From Ophiosphaerella korrae (Eukaryota; Ascomycota; Dothideomycetes; Pleosporales; Phaeosphaeriaceae): a stretch of 45,297 nucleotides of DNA. The translations under genes and the position numbers were made by a program. How positions within the stretch are numbered: position 1 is the stretch's first letter; each line of letters begins with the position of its first letter. Positions 23,770 through 33,620 of this stretch are shown here, one piece after another. The DNA lies in the NCBI GenBank assembly GCA_028456385.1, contig JALNQF010000336.1, forward strand, positions 1 to 45,297, in the 5' to 3' direction. The notes under the pieces are model-generated. The model did no database searches and was not told where the DNA came from. It saw only the letters and a program-made list of their open reading frames with translations.

Positions 23770-24200
23770 TAAGGTTTAAAGGAGGCATATCGTAAATGCC
23801 CTAACAATAGCTTGTGCTTCGATCCTTTAGACCCTATGCATCTAGACATTAGAAGCATAGTCTACTATAGGGGCTACTTCTAGGCCCTTAGCGGCTGCTC
23901 TCGTAATGTACTTCTAGTATTTCAATTTAGCGTCTATAAGAACTCTGAGTATCTTAATGTAATCTTTTAGTAGTACGGTTTGTCCTTTAATAGTAAACAA
24001 TTCTGTAGTACTCTTATATAGTTTGCGAGTAAAGTAGATAATTACTGTCTTTTTAGCTTTAGACGTTACTCTACTTCTTTTCTCCTAGTCTAGAGTATTG
24101 TTAATAATAGCTTCGATGCCTTCTTAGTTGCTTTGTGCCGTTAGCCTCGTAATTTCTATACCAGTAGGTTTTAGGCTACTCTACTTTTCCTAGCATTAAA
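23770..24200 (-). pseudogene. Non-LTR (LINE, Tad1-like) reverse transcriptase C-terminal fragment
   Basis: Reading down from 24199 the minus strand gives a LTAQSN segment, then A-K-K-T-V-I-I-Y-F-T-R-K (24060-24023), then an F-T-I-K-G-Q-T-V block, R-A-A-A-K-G-L-E, and V-A-P-I-V-D-Y-A-S-N-V (about 23882-23848). This is the layout of the end of the RT domain in fungal LINEs. A block of several tens of residues normally found between AAAKGLE and VAPIVDYASNV is missing, an internal deletion. RIP stops are present. A short (TA)n run lies just beyond at 24210. Confidence 0.75.
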
Positions 24201-24204
24201 GATA

Positions 24205-26200
24205 AAAAAATATATATATATAAATCGATCTCGCCTCAATACACGATTAATCAAAATAAATTCTTCTATATCTTTTCTCAGAGCAGCACTCCTCTTATCA
24301 GGCTTTACGAACGCACTTGCTAAAAGCCTTAAGGACGGACTTTAGCTATAACCAGATCTAATCTCAGGTATAAGAGATCACGCCCTTGCACGGACATCAA
24401 GATCTACTATAGAAGCTAGAGCGGGGTTTAACAGTTAGCAGGCATATTAGACCTATCTAGGCCTTCTACTAGATGTCTCGCGATATTATAGGCGGAGCTC
24501 AATTCTAGGCTTAGAAGGTGTCACTCTAAAATAGAGACAGAGCGCCCTGTTTTCTCTTATGCACTATACACATCTATCCTATCTTATTACTATAGCTTTC
24601 ATCTATTCTTAACAAAACACCTTCAAGTATAGCATTTTCAATTTGTCTAAGTAAGCTAAGAACAAGCTCCCTAAAATCTCTCTTACCCTATTCTACGATC
24701 TTTGCTAATACCTGTACAAACTCCTTTACATCTTTACGTCGCGTTGTCTACTACGCGCGATAACATATTATGTAGTAAGCTTCGCTAACCTAGTAGTGCA
24801 CCTAGATCTCGTATAAAGGTCCTTCTATACGTGCAAAGGTCCTTCTATAGTTATAGAGAACACGACTATTAGTGCCTTATCTTTTACTCCTTGCCTCCTA
24901 AGTATATTTTCCTAGTAGGACTAGACATAGTCTGCTTAAGAGTTTATCTGTACAATAACACGTTCTAGATCTCTTAAAATATTAAGAGCACAGGCTCTAT
25001 TAACTGCAGCTTAATTCTGCACCCTAATTAAGTTTCTACCTATAGCGCCGCCTTTGCTCTTAGTAACAAAGAAGGGAAAGCGTAGACCTATCTGCGCTTA
25101 GTGTAGTTCGCTTAGAACGTAGCCCTCGCCTTAGAGTAGTATCAAGACAGATTTCTACTTAGGAGTAAAGGACGTATACACTAGGCCTAGGGTAATATCT
25201 AGTTTTAGTGTCGAGAGACTATTTAGATTCTTAGAAGAGACATCGCTTAGGGCGGTAGAGGGTATACTAAAAATAGGGGCGTTTAGAGAGATAGAGGCTG
25301 TTAACTACGCCTAGGGTAAGATTAGATAGGTACTAGCAGCGTCTAAAGACTAGATTAGGCCTTGTAAAGGGGAGGTAGGTATAAAGTAAGGAACAAAGTC
25401 GTAAGGTGACGGTACAGTTAGCTTAAGTTCTAGGATCTATACTATTCGAGTCGCAGGTTAGTGTCTGCTTAAACAATACATAGAGAATTAAAATTCGCAG
25501 ACTTACGTTTCTTAGACGCACTAAGCATTAATATCTTAGATTCTAATCTATTTAATAGTTAGAGCAAGCCCAAAAATAGATAGCTCCTCTACTTACCCTC
25601 CCTAGCGCATTTCTTTACTAATACCCTTAATTCCTTACAATACTGTCTCGCTAGCTCTTTAATAGCTCTCCGTTAATCGACTATCTATATTATACTATCT
25701 AACATATAGCTAAGCTGTTCCTCAATTTCTGTAGAAGCGTTAGGGAAGTAATCAACAAACACATTCGCATCCACTATATTTATCGCCTAATATTGCAGGC
25801 TATTCGCTTTCTTGGCTAGACTAGAGGAGCGCTATCGTTAAGCTAGCTTCGCTGTTCTACGTCGATTACCCCTCTAGCTCGTAGCGCTAGGTGTTAGTAA
25901 TAGAGGTATTCTAGGTTCTTTGCAGCTTTTACACTTGTTAGCCTACTGTTAGATAGACTACACGTAGCCTATTTCCTAATCCCCTAGCAACTTTGACTTT
26001 GTAGTAGCGTAGAGTTTCTTAAGCGTTTCTTAAGTAAGTAGTAGTGTGTTCGATTTACTATACTTAAATGCACAGGTAAGCTTATCGTAGAACGACTCGT
26101 TAGTATTATCTAATCTCTTGCGTTTATAGTAACGTACGCTGTCTTTAGCAAGCTTAAGCAAACCAAGGCTATTGAACCCTCGTTTTATCGCAATGCTGAA
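24205..26200 (-). other. Decayed, weakly coding-like sequence, unidentified
   Basis: No intact frame. On the minus strand around 25800-25580 a run of plausible protein (acidic, Leu-rich, coiled-coil-like, with E-E-Q-L-S-Y-M-L-D and K-E-L-A-R-Q-Y-C-K-E-L segments) reads through with few stops, and another lies near 24760-24600. I cannot assign either. It could be LINE ORF1, hAT N-terminus or a host gene. Confidence 0.35.
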
Positions 26201-27040
26201 ATAATGTAGTAATTACGAGAAGGTTAGCAAATAGGATACTAAGGTTGCTAATATTATAATTGTCCTGTTTAGGAGGCGACTGCGCGCACGGATCACAGGC
26301 ATTCAAGTTATTCTATTCCCCAAGGAGGGCTAAACTCTCAGGTGCGCTTGTGCATTCCTAAGCAACGCACGTAATATATAGCTCTATAGGCAGCGCGACT
26401 TACACTCTAGAGCATTACCGTTACAGCACCGCGCCTAACATGTAAACTACAGTAGCTACTTTTTTTCCTTTCTTTATCCTTTAGCCCTAACAAGTAGACT
26501 ATTACTTGCAAGGGTCAAATTTTTAAAGATAAAGTAGAAAGATTAGTAGAGGCATATTCGCCAGCCAAAAGTTAGTCTAGCAGATACCAAGAGATTCCAA
26601 GAGACGGGCTAGAACAAGGTCTTAGAAGAATAGCGAGATCTAGGGTACTAGACGCGGACTCCACAGTTAGGAACCAAAATAGGGTCTATAGGCTATTAAT
26701 AGCATCGCCTCCCTCGGCGCATTACGTTACCAAGGAACGCTACTCCCTATCCTAATAAAACTATACAGAGCGTACAACACGTAACAACCTACTAATCAGC
26801 GGCTCTAGGCGTCCCAGCGTTAGCGTGCATTATTCGCACCAGGCCACACAACAACAAACGACGGATATCGTGTATATTATAAAGAGATCGCTAGATTTTA
26901 GTAACGTAAATCTCTCTCTTGGGCCCGTCTCCTTAGCAATAGAATAGGATGCATGCTCGTCATTAGAAAAAGGTAGACAGGCTCCCCAAGTAAAACAATA
27001 GCAGCGCATTTCTTATTAAACGCATGCTTAGTAAAATATA
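26201..27040. other. No gene seen; GC-mixed sequence without recognisable elements
   Basis: Less RIP-like than the flanks. Short GC patches occur but no long frame, LTR or terminal repeat was found. Confidence 0.4.
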
Positions 27041-28700
27041 CTCTAACATCTAGTAGTACTTTCTTAGAAACTTGCTCAAGGAGCTCTTCTAGTACATATA
27101 TTCGCTAGTTAATCTAGTAGAGGTCTACTAGTTACTTTAATCTTAAATCGAAGGATCCTTTCTATTACCTAGCGTGTAGCTCTTTAAGAGTAGCGTGTAT
27201 ATTTATTAGTTTAGCATAGCTAGTATTGTCAATCTAACAGTTCGAAGGTATTCTATCGTTAATTCTAATACAGTATTAAAAGTGTTGCGAGTACCTAGGT
27301 CGCAAACAGATACTAAAGGCAGTGTTAACTCTATATATAGTGCGCAATAGATATACACGTTTGTAAGTGTACCTTCTATAGGATTAGCCGCGTACTAGTA
27401 CAACGAAGAGTAACCTTTATATTCCAAGCTTCTAAATAAAGAAGGATTAAGAGCGTCTATTAGAAGTTAAGCAATATTCTATTCTAAGTATAAGTCTTTA
27501 TAGCCCCCTACTTTGCAATACTCCTCAATCTTAAAAGGAAGTATATAGGGTCTATTAACTTCTCTAGGGTACACGTCTATAGTAATAAAGATTGTACTAG
27601 CATGTAAAGATAGTTCGTTAACTAAAACAGTTAGCAAAATCATAGGAAGAAGACTAGCTATAGCGTACACAATTAAGGTGCCCGTAGAACAAAGTTATTC
27701 TTGCTCTTAGAATTAGTTGTTTTAGGCAACAAATTAGCTTTAGTATCCTCAGCCTATTCCTCAATTTTATAACAATCCAGTCCTCTAGTCTTAGAAGCTT
27801 CTATACATAAACTTGCAACATCAGACTAAAATTAGTAGCCGCTAGTACATGTAGCCTTAACTAGACAGAGACTTAAAACGCCCAGGAGTGACTCAATATC
27901 GACACGGAACATCCTATCCTAATTAGCCCAAGTCTCTAGCACATATGCCTGCAACCCATTGATAAGACCTTAGAGCGTAACAATTAAGCCTTCAAATTTG
28001 TCAGCATCATAAATAGCCCACTTAGCTCTTGTAAGAAGGTTTGTCTAATACTAGCGTTAATTGGTTTAAGTAGGCCAGCTCTCTTACTTTGCCTTGAATA
28101 CCTTATTCAATTTAAGCTAACGATGCTCTTCATTCCATGTGCTAATAAGGATAACATCGTTACAGGCTAAAGTCCTGTAATAGAAAGTAGAAGTGTAAAG
28201 AACAATCTTTATGTCAATAAGAAGTTGATCAGACTACCATCTAAGTGTAAAGCTATGTACGATCAGATCTATATACTTTAGGATCGGTGAGACTGATAAT
28301 CCAGTGCCCGATTACCTCAGTAGGCGATCTCAGGATCGTGTAATCCTCTCCTAGGCACTATTTTCCACTACAAGTTAGTATTTTAACTAAAGATCTTCAG
28401 CATATATCAGGAGTCTAATAATAAGATTAAATAGCTTCTCAATTTTCGGCGCGGTTTAATGTTTATCAAAAATATAACTTCAGTCTACGCCTGTTCCTTC
28501 TAGGAGGCCTACAGCAGAACTCTAGATTAAGAGGCGGTCTTTTTGTATGTCCAGCCTTGCTAAAGCCAGTTCATATTCGAGCGAAAATCAGTGCATAGCT
28601 TGTAAATAATTAAAGCATTTAGTTACAGTGCTAAAGAGACTCGCAAGAACGACGACACTAACGGAAAGACTAATAGGCTCGACTAGCACTATTGCAGAAG
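27040..28700 (-). pseudogene. Decayed coding sequence of unknown family
   Basis: The minus strand carries several segments of good coding character separated by stops. One (about 28500-27700) includes Q-S-K-R-A-G-L-L-K-P-I-N, M-G-C-R-H-M-C-Y-E-T-W and D-I-E-S-L-L-G-V-L runs. Another is the open 63 codons at 27479-27670, containing a hydrophobic L-L-P-M-I-L-L-T-V-L-V stretch, continuing with an L-I-D-A-L-N-P run to about 27300. It could be one spliced host gene killed by point mutation. I do not recognise the family. Confidence 0.35.
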
Positions 28701-28739
28701 GCAGTGATTAGATAGAAGAGTACGTTAAAGAATAAAACG

Positions 28740-29335
28740 AAAGTAGCAAGGAACTATGCTTGCTATACCGCGTGTTCCTCGAGAAAAGAATACGGGCTAA
28801 AAAGGTAGGGCACTAGGTTAACAGGTCGTAATAGCCGGGCATAGGCTGTGTGATAGCTGCCTATTAAGGTAGTGCACGCGAAGGTGCTAAACAACGGGCT
28901 CAGCTACTAGCGCTACCCGTTCTACGCTTCAATTTCCAAATCATCTCGCAAAGCCCTTACAACACAGTAGCTAGAGGCTATAGAACTTAGCGAGTAGAAT
29001 AATTCTTAGCAAGCAAGGTTAGTAAGTATACTGTCTCTAAAGCGACAGGTTAGGTATAATATAAAAATAGTATAGCGAAGGCATAGTAGTACGCTTACAA
29101 ATAATTATAGAGTATAGTATATATAAAGATAGTACTTTAAATTGCTACTACTACTATAGGGGATAGCTAAACTACTCTAGCTATAGGGCTGCTATAGACA
29201 TCTAGAATAAATAGCGTTAAGAAGAGATATAATTATTATTTCTAGTATAAAATTATTAAAGTAGCCTTAGATCTTATTAAGAGGTGCCTTATATATTACC
29301 TAGTACTCCTTTACTTCTACTAGACAAAGCTAGTT
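28740..29335. other. No gene seen
   Basis: AT-rich, with short TAC/TAG-type runs at about 29140-29160. No coding or repeat structure is supported. It ends at the target duplication of the solo LTR. Confidence 0.4.
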
Positions 29336-29339
29336 TAAG

Positions 29340-29572
29340 TGTCACAGGTACTTTTCCCCCTACCTAAAACCTCTCTTTGAGCCTCTCCCTTTGAACCTCC
29401 CTTTGAGCTCCTCGGGTACCTCCAGGATCACCCTCGGAGCTACTCGGGATCACGTGCGCTCCTTAGATATATAAACACCTTCGTGAGCCCATGAATCCCT
29501 TAAGGATTCGTCTCACTTCATCAATATACCTATTGTTCTATCATATCTGACTCCTGCCAAATACTCCTCACA
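29340..29572 (+). repeat. Solo LTR (233 bp) with perfect target-site duplication
   Basis: It starts TGTCACAGG, ends CTCCTCACA, and is flanked on both sides by TTAAG (29335-29339 and 29573-29577). A TATA-like TATATAAACA at about 29467 fits an LTR promoter on the plus strand. GC-rich and free of RIP. No partner LTR or internal region is in the window. The superfamily cannot be told. Confidence 0.85.
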
Positions 29573-29673
29573 TTAAGAAACTCTCCTATTTATTAGCTAG
29601 TAAGACCTTTATAAAGCTATTAGGAGTTATCTTAGTTAATAGAATATATTCTACTCTAATTTAGCTAGTAGAG

Positions 29674-29965
29674 TATTAGGGGGTAGCTAGAAGATAATAG
29701 TACTTGCTGTAGGCTACACGAGATAGTGAAGGGATGACGAATAGTATTCAAGAGTACTACTAATATCTAAGAAAATAATACTTGCTTTACTCTATTTGCA
29801 AGTGTAGAGCCTTTTATGCGCTAGTGTATCGCATCAACCCCGCTTTGGACTATTACTATACAACGTTATGATTTCTAGCGTATCGGCCCCGCTCCCGACT
29901 AGTACTAGAGTCCTCAAGGATCCCAAGAATTCCGGGGACCTTCGTTGCGCTTATGCTGGTAGAGG
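29674..29965 (-). repeat. Dispersed LTR-like repeat, copy 1 (inverted relative to 41960-42237)
   Basis: The reverse complement aligns along its length with 41960-42237: a CAACGAAGGT start, GGGCCGATAC, TAGAAATCAT, CCAAAGCGGGG, ATAAAAGGCTCTACACTTGC, TGAATACTATTCGTCATCCC and a final CAGCTACCCC-like end. Differences are mostly transitions. The TG..CA style ends and a TATA-like ATAAAAGG suggest a solo LTR. No target duplication was found. Confidence 0.75.
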
Positions 29966-30614
29966 TAAAGGAGCACTAGGTGACATATGAGGTAACTCTT
30001 AATAAGATCTAGGACTACCTCAACAATCTTGCACTTACCTCATAAAGATCTAGCTTGCTAAAGAGCTGCCAAGCTAAAGGGGTGTGTTAGATAAGGTGCG
30101 TGTGCTAGCGCAACGATTGCTCGCGCTCAACCCTGCGCTAAGCTGAGATCGCAATCTCGACTTAGCTCATAGATGGAGCTTGCGAGTTAGCTCACTTAGC
30201 TGGCTTATGGGCTTTAGGTGACGTTGGAGATCGGCGATGGCGATCGATCTATGATGCTAGTGCGCGACTAGTACGATACTAGCCTCGCCCCTAACTCAAC
30301 CACAAAGCACCAGCTCAACGGCGGCGCATCCCTTGAACAGGAGAGTAACTCAACAAAGGTGGCCGTTGGGACACGAGAGTAATCAAAGAAACCCACGAAG
30401 GATATCAGAGGCAGCCAGAACGCAGATGATAGATAGAACAATCAATCTCTTCAATCCTGAACTTCACTTTCAACTCAGTGACTCAAATCTCACAACTAAA
30501 ATCTTGCATCTCAAATCTGGCAATTAAGAGTCTCACTGCCTTAACTGGGTTGAGCAAACCAGCACCTATCTAAACCTGCCCGCTGGCAGCCTATCTCACA
30601 TCTCAAATCTGACA
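29955..30614 (+). mobile_element. Fragment of a copia relative: 3' internal end, LTR, leader piece, LTR end
   Basis: Up to 30084 the sequence matches the last ~130 bp of the copia interior at 17700-17833 (GACTACCTC, CTTGCTAA, CTAAAGGGGTG). An LTR follows (30085-30522), then ~70 bp equal to the family's post-LTR leader (ATTAAGAGTCTCACTGCC), then the last ~22 bp of an LTR again (to 30614). This LTR-leader-LTR-end order points to recombination or a large internal deletion. Confidence 0.75.
30085..30522 (+). repeat. Copia-relative LTR, plus orientation (438 bp)
   Basis: It starts TGTTAGATAAGG after AAAGGGGTG and ends CTGGCA. It shares start, end and leader with the 550-bp family but differs in the middle. 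It is an inverted copy of 30852-31301. The 64-codon open frame inside has a close counterpart in the other LTR and is not taken as a gene. Confidence 0.78.
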
Positions 30615-31301
30615 AGTCGTATCGCGTTAAGTCATGCTAGCCATATCGATTTGGCTTCGGGCTACGAGTAGGCAGGAGATTGGCACTTTTTAAAGATGCT
30701 CAGTTTAATGTTCGGTTTAATGCTCAGCTTAATGCTCAGCTTGATGCTTAGCTTGATGCTCGAGTTGATGCAGTTGAATTGGGGCTGCCAGCGGGCAGGT
30801 TTAGATAGGTGCTGGTTTGCTCAACTCAGTTAAGGCAGTGAGACTCTTAATTGTCAGATTTGATATGCGAGATTTCAGTTGTGAGATTTGAGTCACTGAG
30901 TTGAAAGTGGAGTTCAGGATTGAAGAGATTGATTGTTCTGTCTATCATCTTCCTTCTGGCTGCCTTTGACATCCTTCGTGTGTTTCTTCGATTACTCTCG
31001 TGCCTTAAAGGCTGCCCTTGTTGAATTGCTCTCCTGTTCAAGGAATGCGCCGCCGTTGAGCTAGTGCTTTATTGTTGAGTTAGGGGCGAGGCTAGTATCG
31101 CACTAGTCGCACACTAGTATCATAGATCGATCGCCATTGCCGATCTCCAACGTCATCTGAAGCCCATGAGCCAGCCGAGTGAGCCAGCTTGCAAGCTCTA
31201 TCCATGAGCTGAGTCGAGAGCTGAGTCGAGATTGCGGTCTCAGCTTGACACAGGGCTGAGTGTGAGTAATCGTTACGCTGGCACACGCGCCTCATCTGAC
31301 A
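30615..31301 (-). mobile_element. Fragment of the same copia relative, opposite strand: 5' LTR plus leader
   Basis: The minus strand reads LTR (31301 down to 30852), then the leader (30851-30615) with its six 12-bp iterated units (30696-30767) and a segment matching the copia leader near 13050-13110 (CAATCTCCT, GACTTAACGCGAT). It abuts the end of the plus-strand fragment head to head. Its 5' end at 31301 interrupts the gene at 31302-31674. Confidence 0.75.
30852..31301 (-). repeat. Copia-relative LTR, minus orientation (450 bp)
   Basis: On the minus strand it starts TGTCAGATGAGGCG and ends AAATCTGACA. It is a close inverted copy of 30085-30522, 329 bp apart, so this locus could fold into a large cruciform or give a hairpin RNA. 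Mostly free of RIP. Confidence 0.8.
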
Positions 31302-31674
31302 ACTCCATATCCATGTCCTCCCTGTACACGAGCAACCGTAGGTCGTCCGACTCTAACCACGGTACACGCCTTCGTTTGCAGAAACGCATGTGGTCTCTGC
31401 GGAGTCGCTGACTACTGCCAACAGCATGAGGTCTGTATTCGCCTGGGCCTTCGTAGTACTCTTCGTCCCCGTCGTTTGAGTGGTCGGTATCATGACTAGC
31501 AGAAGAGCCAGCTAGAATACGAGGAAGAAGCACTAGAAGCAGCCAAGGTATCCTGCTTTCCTCCGTCCCTGCCGTGGCCGCAACGGTGGCTCTACAGGTG
31601 CCAAATTGCACTTTCCACGGTGGCATGCCGGATAACTCCCTGTGCCCATACGTAACCTCCCATGCTAAAGCCAC
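31302..31674 (-). pseudogene. Host gene truncated by the copia insertion; partial SANT/Myb-like segment
   Basis: An open frame from ATG 31674 gives about 124 host-encoded residues and then runs into the LTR at 31301. The N-terminal part is nondescript; a hydrophobic W-L-L-L-V-L-L stretch lies near residue 44. An acidic segment follows, then a basic H-M-R-F-C-K-R-R-R and P-W-L-E-S-D-D-L-R-L-L-V-Y-R-E. This matches the first helix of Myb/SANT-like domains in many fungal proteins (W..SDD..LL). The frame breaks right after M-D-M-E, where the next helices should start. No remaining 3' part was found on the other side of the inserted fragments. The family call is inferred from one helix. Confidence 0.5.
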
Positions 31675-31679
31675 ATTAA

Positions 31680-32097
31680 GTCGACTGCGTCCATTTGTCC
31701 TTTATGCTAAGCTTAAGTTACTCAGCCTGGCTCGCGTCCTACAATCTCTCGTCCTCATATTTTGGTTGAATTTGCCCCGCACTCTTTCCCATTGTCAGCT
31801 AGTGGCTTGGCATTGCTACAAGGACGAAGGCCCAAACGGTGACCTTGCAACATCGGCCTCTTAGTCGTTTCCACCTGTGATCGAAGGCTGACTAACCAGT
31901 TGCTGGAGTTAAGAAACTCCGATCCGCAACGCTCGGTTCATCTCATAATTTTCGCCTTGCGCTTAAGATGCGACGATCTTGTTGATTTCACCACACACGC
32001 ATGTGTGCCTAAGCAGCTAAGAGTCTAGGCAGCCACTTTCCAGGGGAAACGCTCGGATGGAGGCCTAGAGTGACCCCGCTCTTTACCACTTGACATG
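31680..32097. other. Intergenic, no gene supported
   Basis: Normal GC content, without RIP bias. A 96-codon plus-strand frame overlaps the antisense of the truncated gene and lacks coding character. Upstream region of the minus-strand gene. Confidence 0.5.
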
Positions 32098-32505
32098 CTA
32101 TGGTTGTAGGGGTAAGTAGTAAATGTGCCGAGCTCGGGTGGTTTGACCCACCTCTCTTGTCACCTCCCTGTTATATAAAGTAATTTACTGGCTAATGGCC
32201 TCATTGGGTTAGGGCGGATTTTGGCTACTTCTAGCTATCCACCACGTCGCGTAGCCCCCATTAGCATCTATCGCATCCTGCAACTGGATAAGCTTCATAA
32301 CGACAGCAAAGCTCACACAGCTTTTAAACGACCTTGTGGCGACGGTGGGGTTGGCAAAAAAAGCTTCTAGACAAGCATCGTAAGTGATGAGCATCTGATT
32401 ATGTAAGGATTCAATAATCCTCTGATTCGTGTATTATAAACACCAAATATAGCAAGTGAACCACTCCTAAATGGCCACATTGACTACTTACCCCTACAAC
32501 CATAG
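32098..32505. mobile_element. Miniature terminal-inverted-repeat element (408 bp)
   Basis: The left end CTATGGTTGTAGGGGTAAGT (32098-32117, continuing AGTAAATGT) is repeated in inverse at 32477-32505, with at least 22 bp perfect and ~28 bp allowing one mismatch. The size and lack of transposase fit a MITE. Flanks read CATG (left) and TATG (right), so the target duplication is unclear. A 61-codon minus-strand frame inside is unconvincing as a gene. Confidence 0.7.
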
Positions 32506-32669
32506 TATGAGGGGTACTTTGACTTTAAGCAACTCGATTTCTGCCTAAGCGCCATCAGAAAGCAGGCCAATTCACAACCCTTCTTGCACCTTCATTGGAA
32601 GCCACTCAACTGATTCATTCCACGGTATGTCCTTCACCCAAGCCTTAGTCTATCATTAATACCCACTAG

Positions 32670-33062
32670 ATGACAGACTTTAACAACGACACTCGCATAG
32701 TCCACTTAATCCAAACAGTCTGCCATTCGTACAACGATAACTACAATCATTGGTCTCTTGACATCCAATTCAAGGACAATGTGACAAGTACCGCAGTTGC
32801 AGGCTCGCTTCGCTGCCACATGACTGTTGATGCGGAGACCGGTGATACGGTCTATGCAGTTGTTGCCAACGCCTACTCCATTACAAACAATCACCTCCTC
32901 ACTGTTGACTTTTCCCCAACCTCGAGCCATCTGCCAGTCGGCTATATTAGCCAAGTCATCCGTCATAACAACCTCCACAGGTTCGAGTATTCGTCCGAGG
33001 GATCCGGATGCCGACACTCAATGCAAGTTTTGTCCATGTCTCCTTTGACTATCAATGGCTGA
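32670..33062 (+). CDS. Small protein resembling fungal DUF7770 domain proteins
   Basis: 130 codons from ATG 32670 to TGA, single frame. Features are an early H-L-I-Q-T-V segment, N-H-W-S-L-D-I-Q, a central S-L-R-C-H-M beta-like stretch, and F-E-Y-S-S-E-G-S-G-C-R-H near the end. The closing Y..SEG.GCR pattern is the mark of fungal DUF7770 proteins, whose function is unknown. Family members usually continue past GCR for some tens of residues. Here the frame ends about 17 residues later. A possible intron (GTTTTG at about 33025 to CAG near 33070, with a GCTGAC branch-like site) could add a short exon, so the C-terminus is uncertain. No RIP signs. Confidence 0.55.
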   Translation: MTDFNNDTRIVHLIQTVCHSYNDNYNHWSLDIQFKDNVTSTAVAGSLRCHMTVDAETGDTVYAVVANAYSITNNHLLTVDFSPTSSHLPVGYISQVIRHNNLHRFEYSSEGSGCRHSMQVLSMSPLTING

Positions 33063-33069
33063 CGAAACA

Positions 33070-33615
33070 GCTTCTGGGATATTGTTTCTGATAATACGGG
33101 CGTAATGCAACCTCATAGTCGACCGTCAAAATTGATTTACGGGCTACCTTTTACGGGCTAGACCCGAAGCTGCACAAGTGCGTACGGAAGACCGATAATG
33201 CCTAAGAACAGCGTTGATTCAGAAAGAAGCTATAGAAGGACTATGTAGGCTCTATAGGTAATAGAAGATGACAGAAGGTGAAAAAAGGTAGCGAACCGAA
33301 GGTGAGCTTTGATCTACTTCGGATTATTTAATTTCTTCCTAGTAGAGCGAGTATCTGCCGTGCACACTAGTCTTGCACCTTGTATTTAGCTGAACATAAA
33401 ACCAAGCGCTGACACAGCATTTTCCATGGCGTGCGTAATACATACCATGCCTAAGCAGCATACTAGCGTCGCTCGTTCTACCCCTCATGCTCGTGCACTG
33501 GGCCGACGCTCGCATTGGCAGCGGACATCGAGTACTTCATAAGCCTACGCTCCAATACGTGCTCTCTGGGAGATTTTGGCCCTCGGACTGATGGATGGCC
33601 CTGGTTAGTAGCGCC
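33070..33615. other. Intergenic, no gene supported
   Basis: Two nearly repeated TTTACGGGCTA words (about 33135 and 33150). Otherwise nothing recognised. Downstream of both flanking genes (convergent). Confidence 0.5.
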
Positions 33616-33620
33616 TAGGT

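Noticed and set aside
30333..31041. Two similar 64-codon frames (30333-30527 and 30847-31041) that look like a duplicated small gene
   Set aside because: They are the same part of an inverted LTR pair. Their similarity is that of the LTRs, with no sign of protein-level conservation beyond it.
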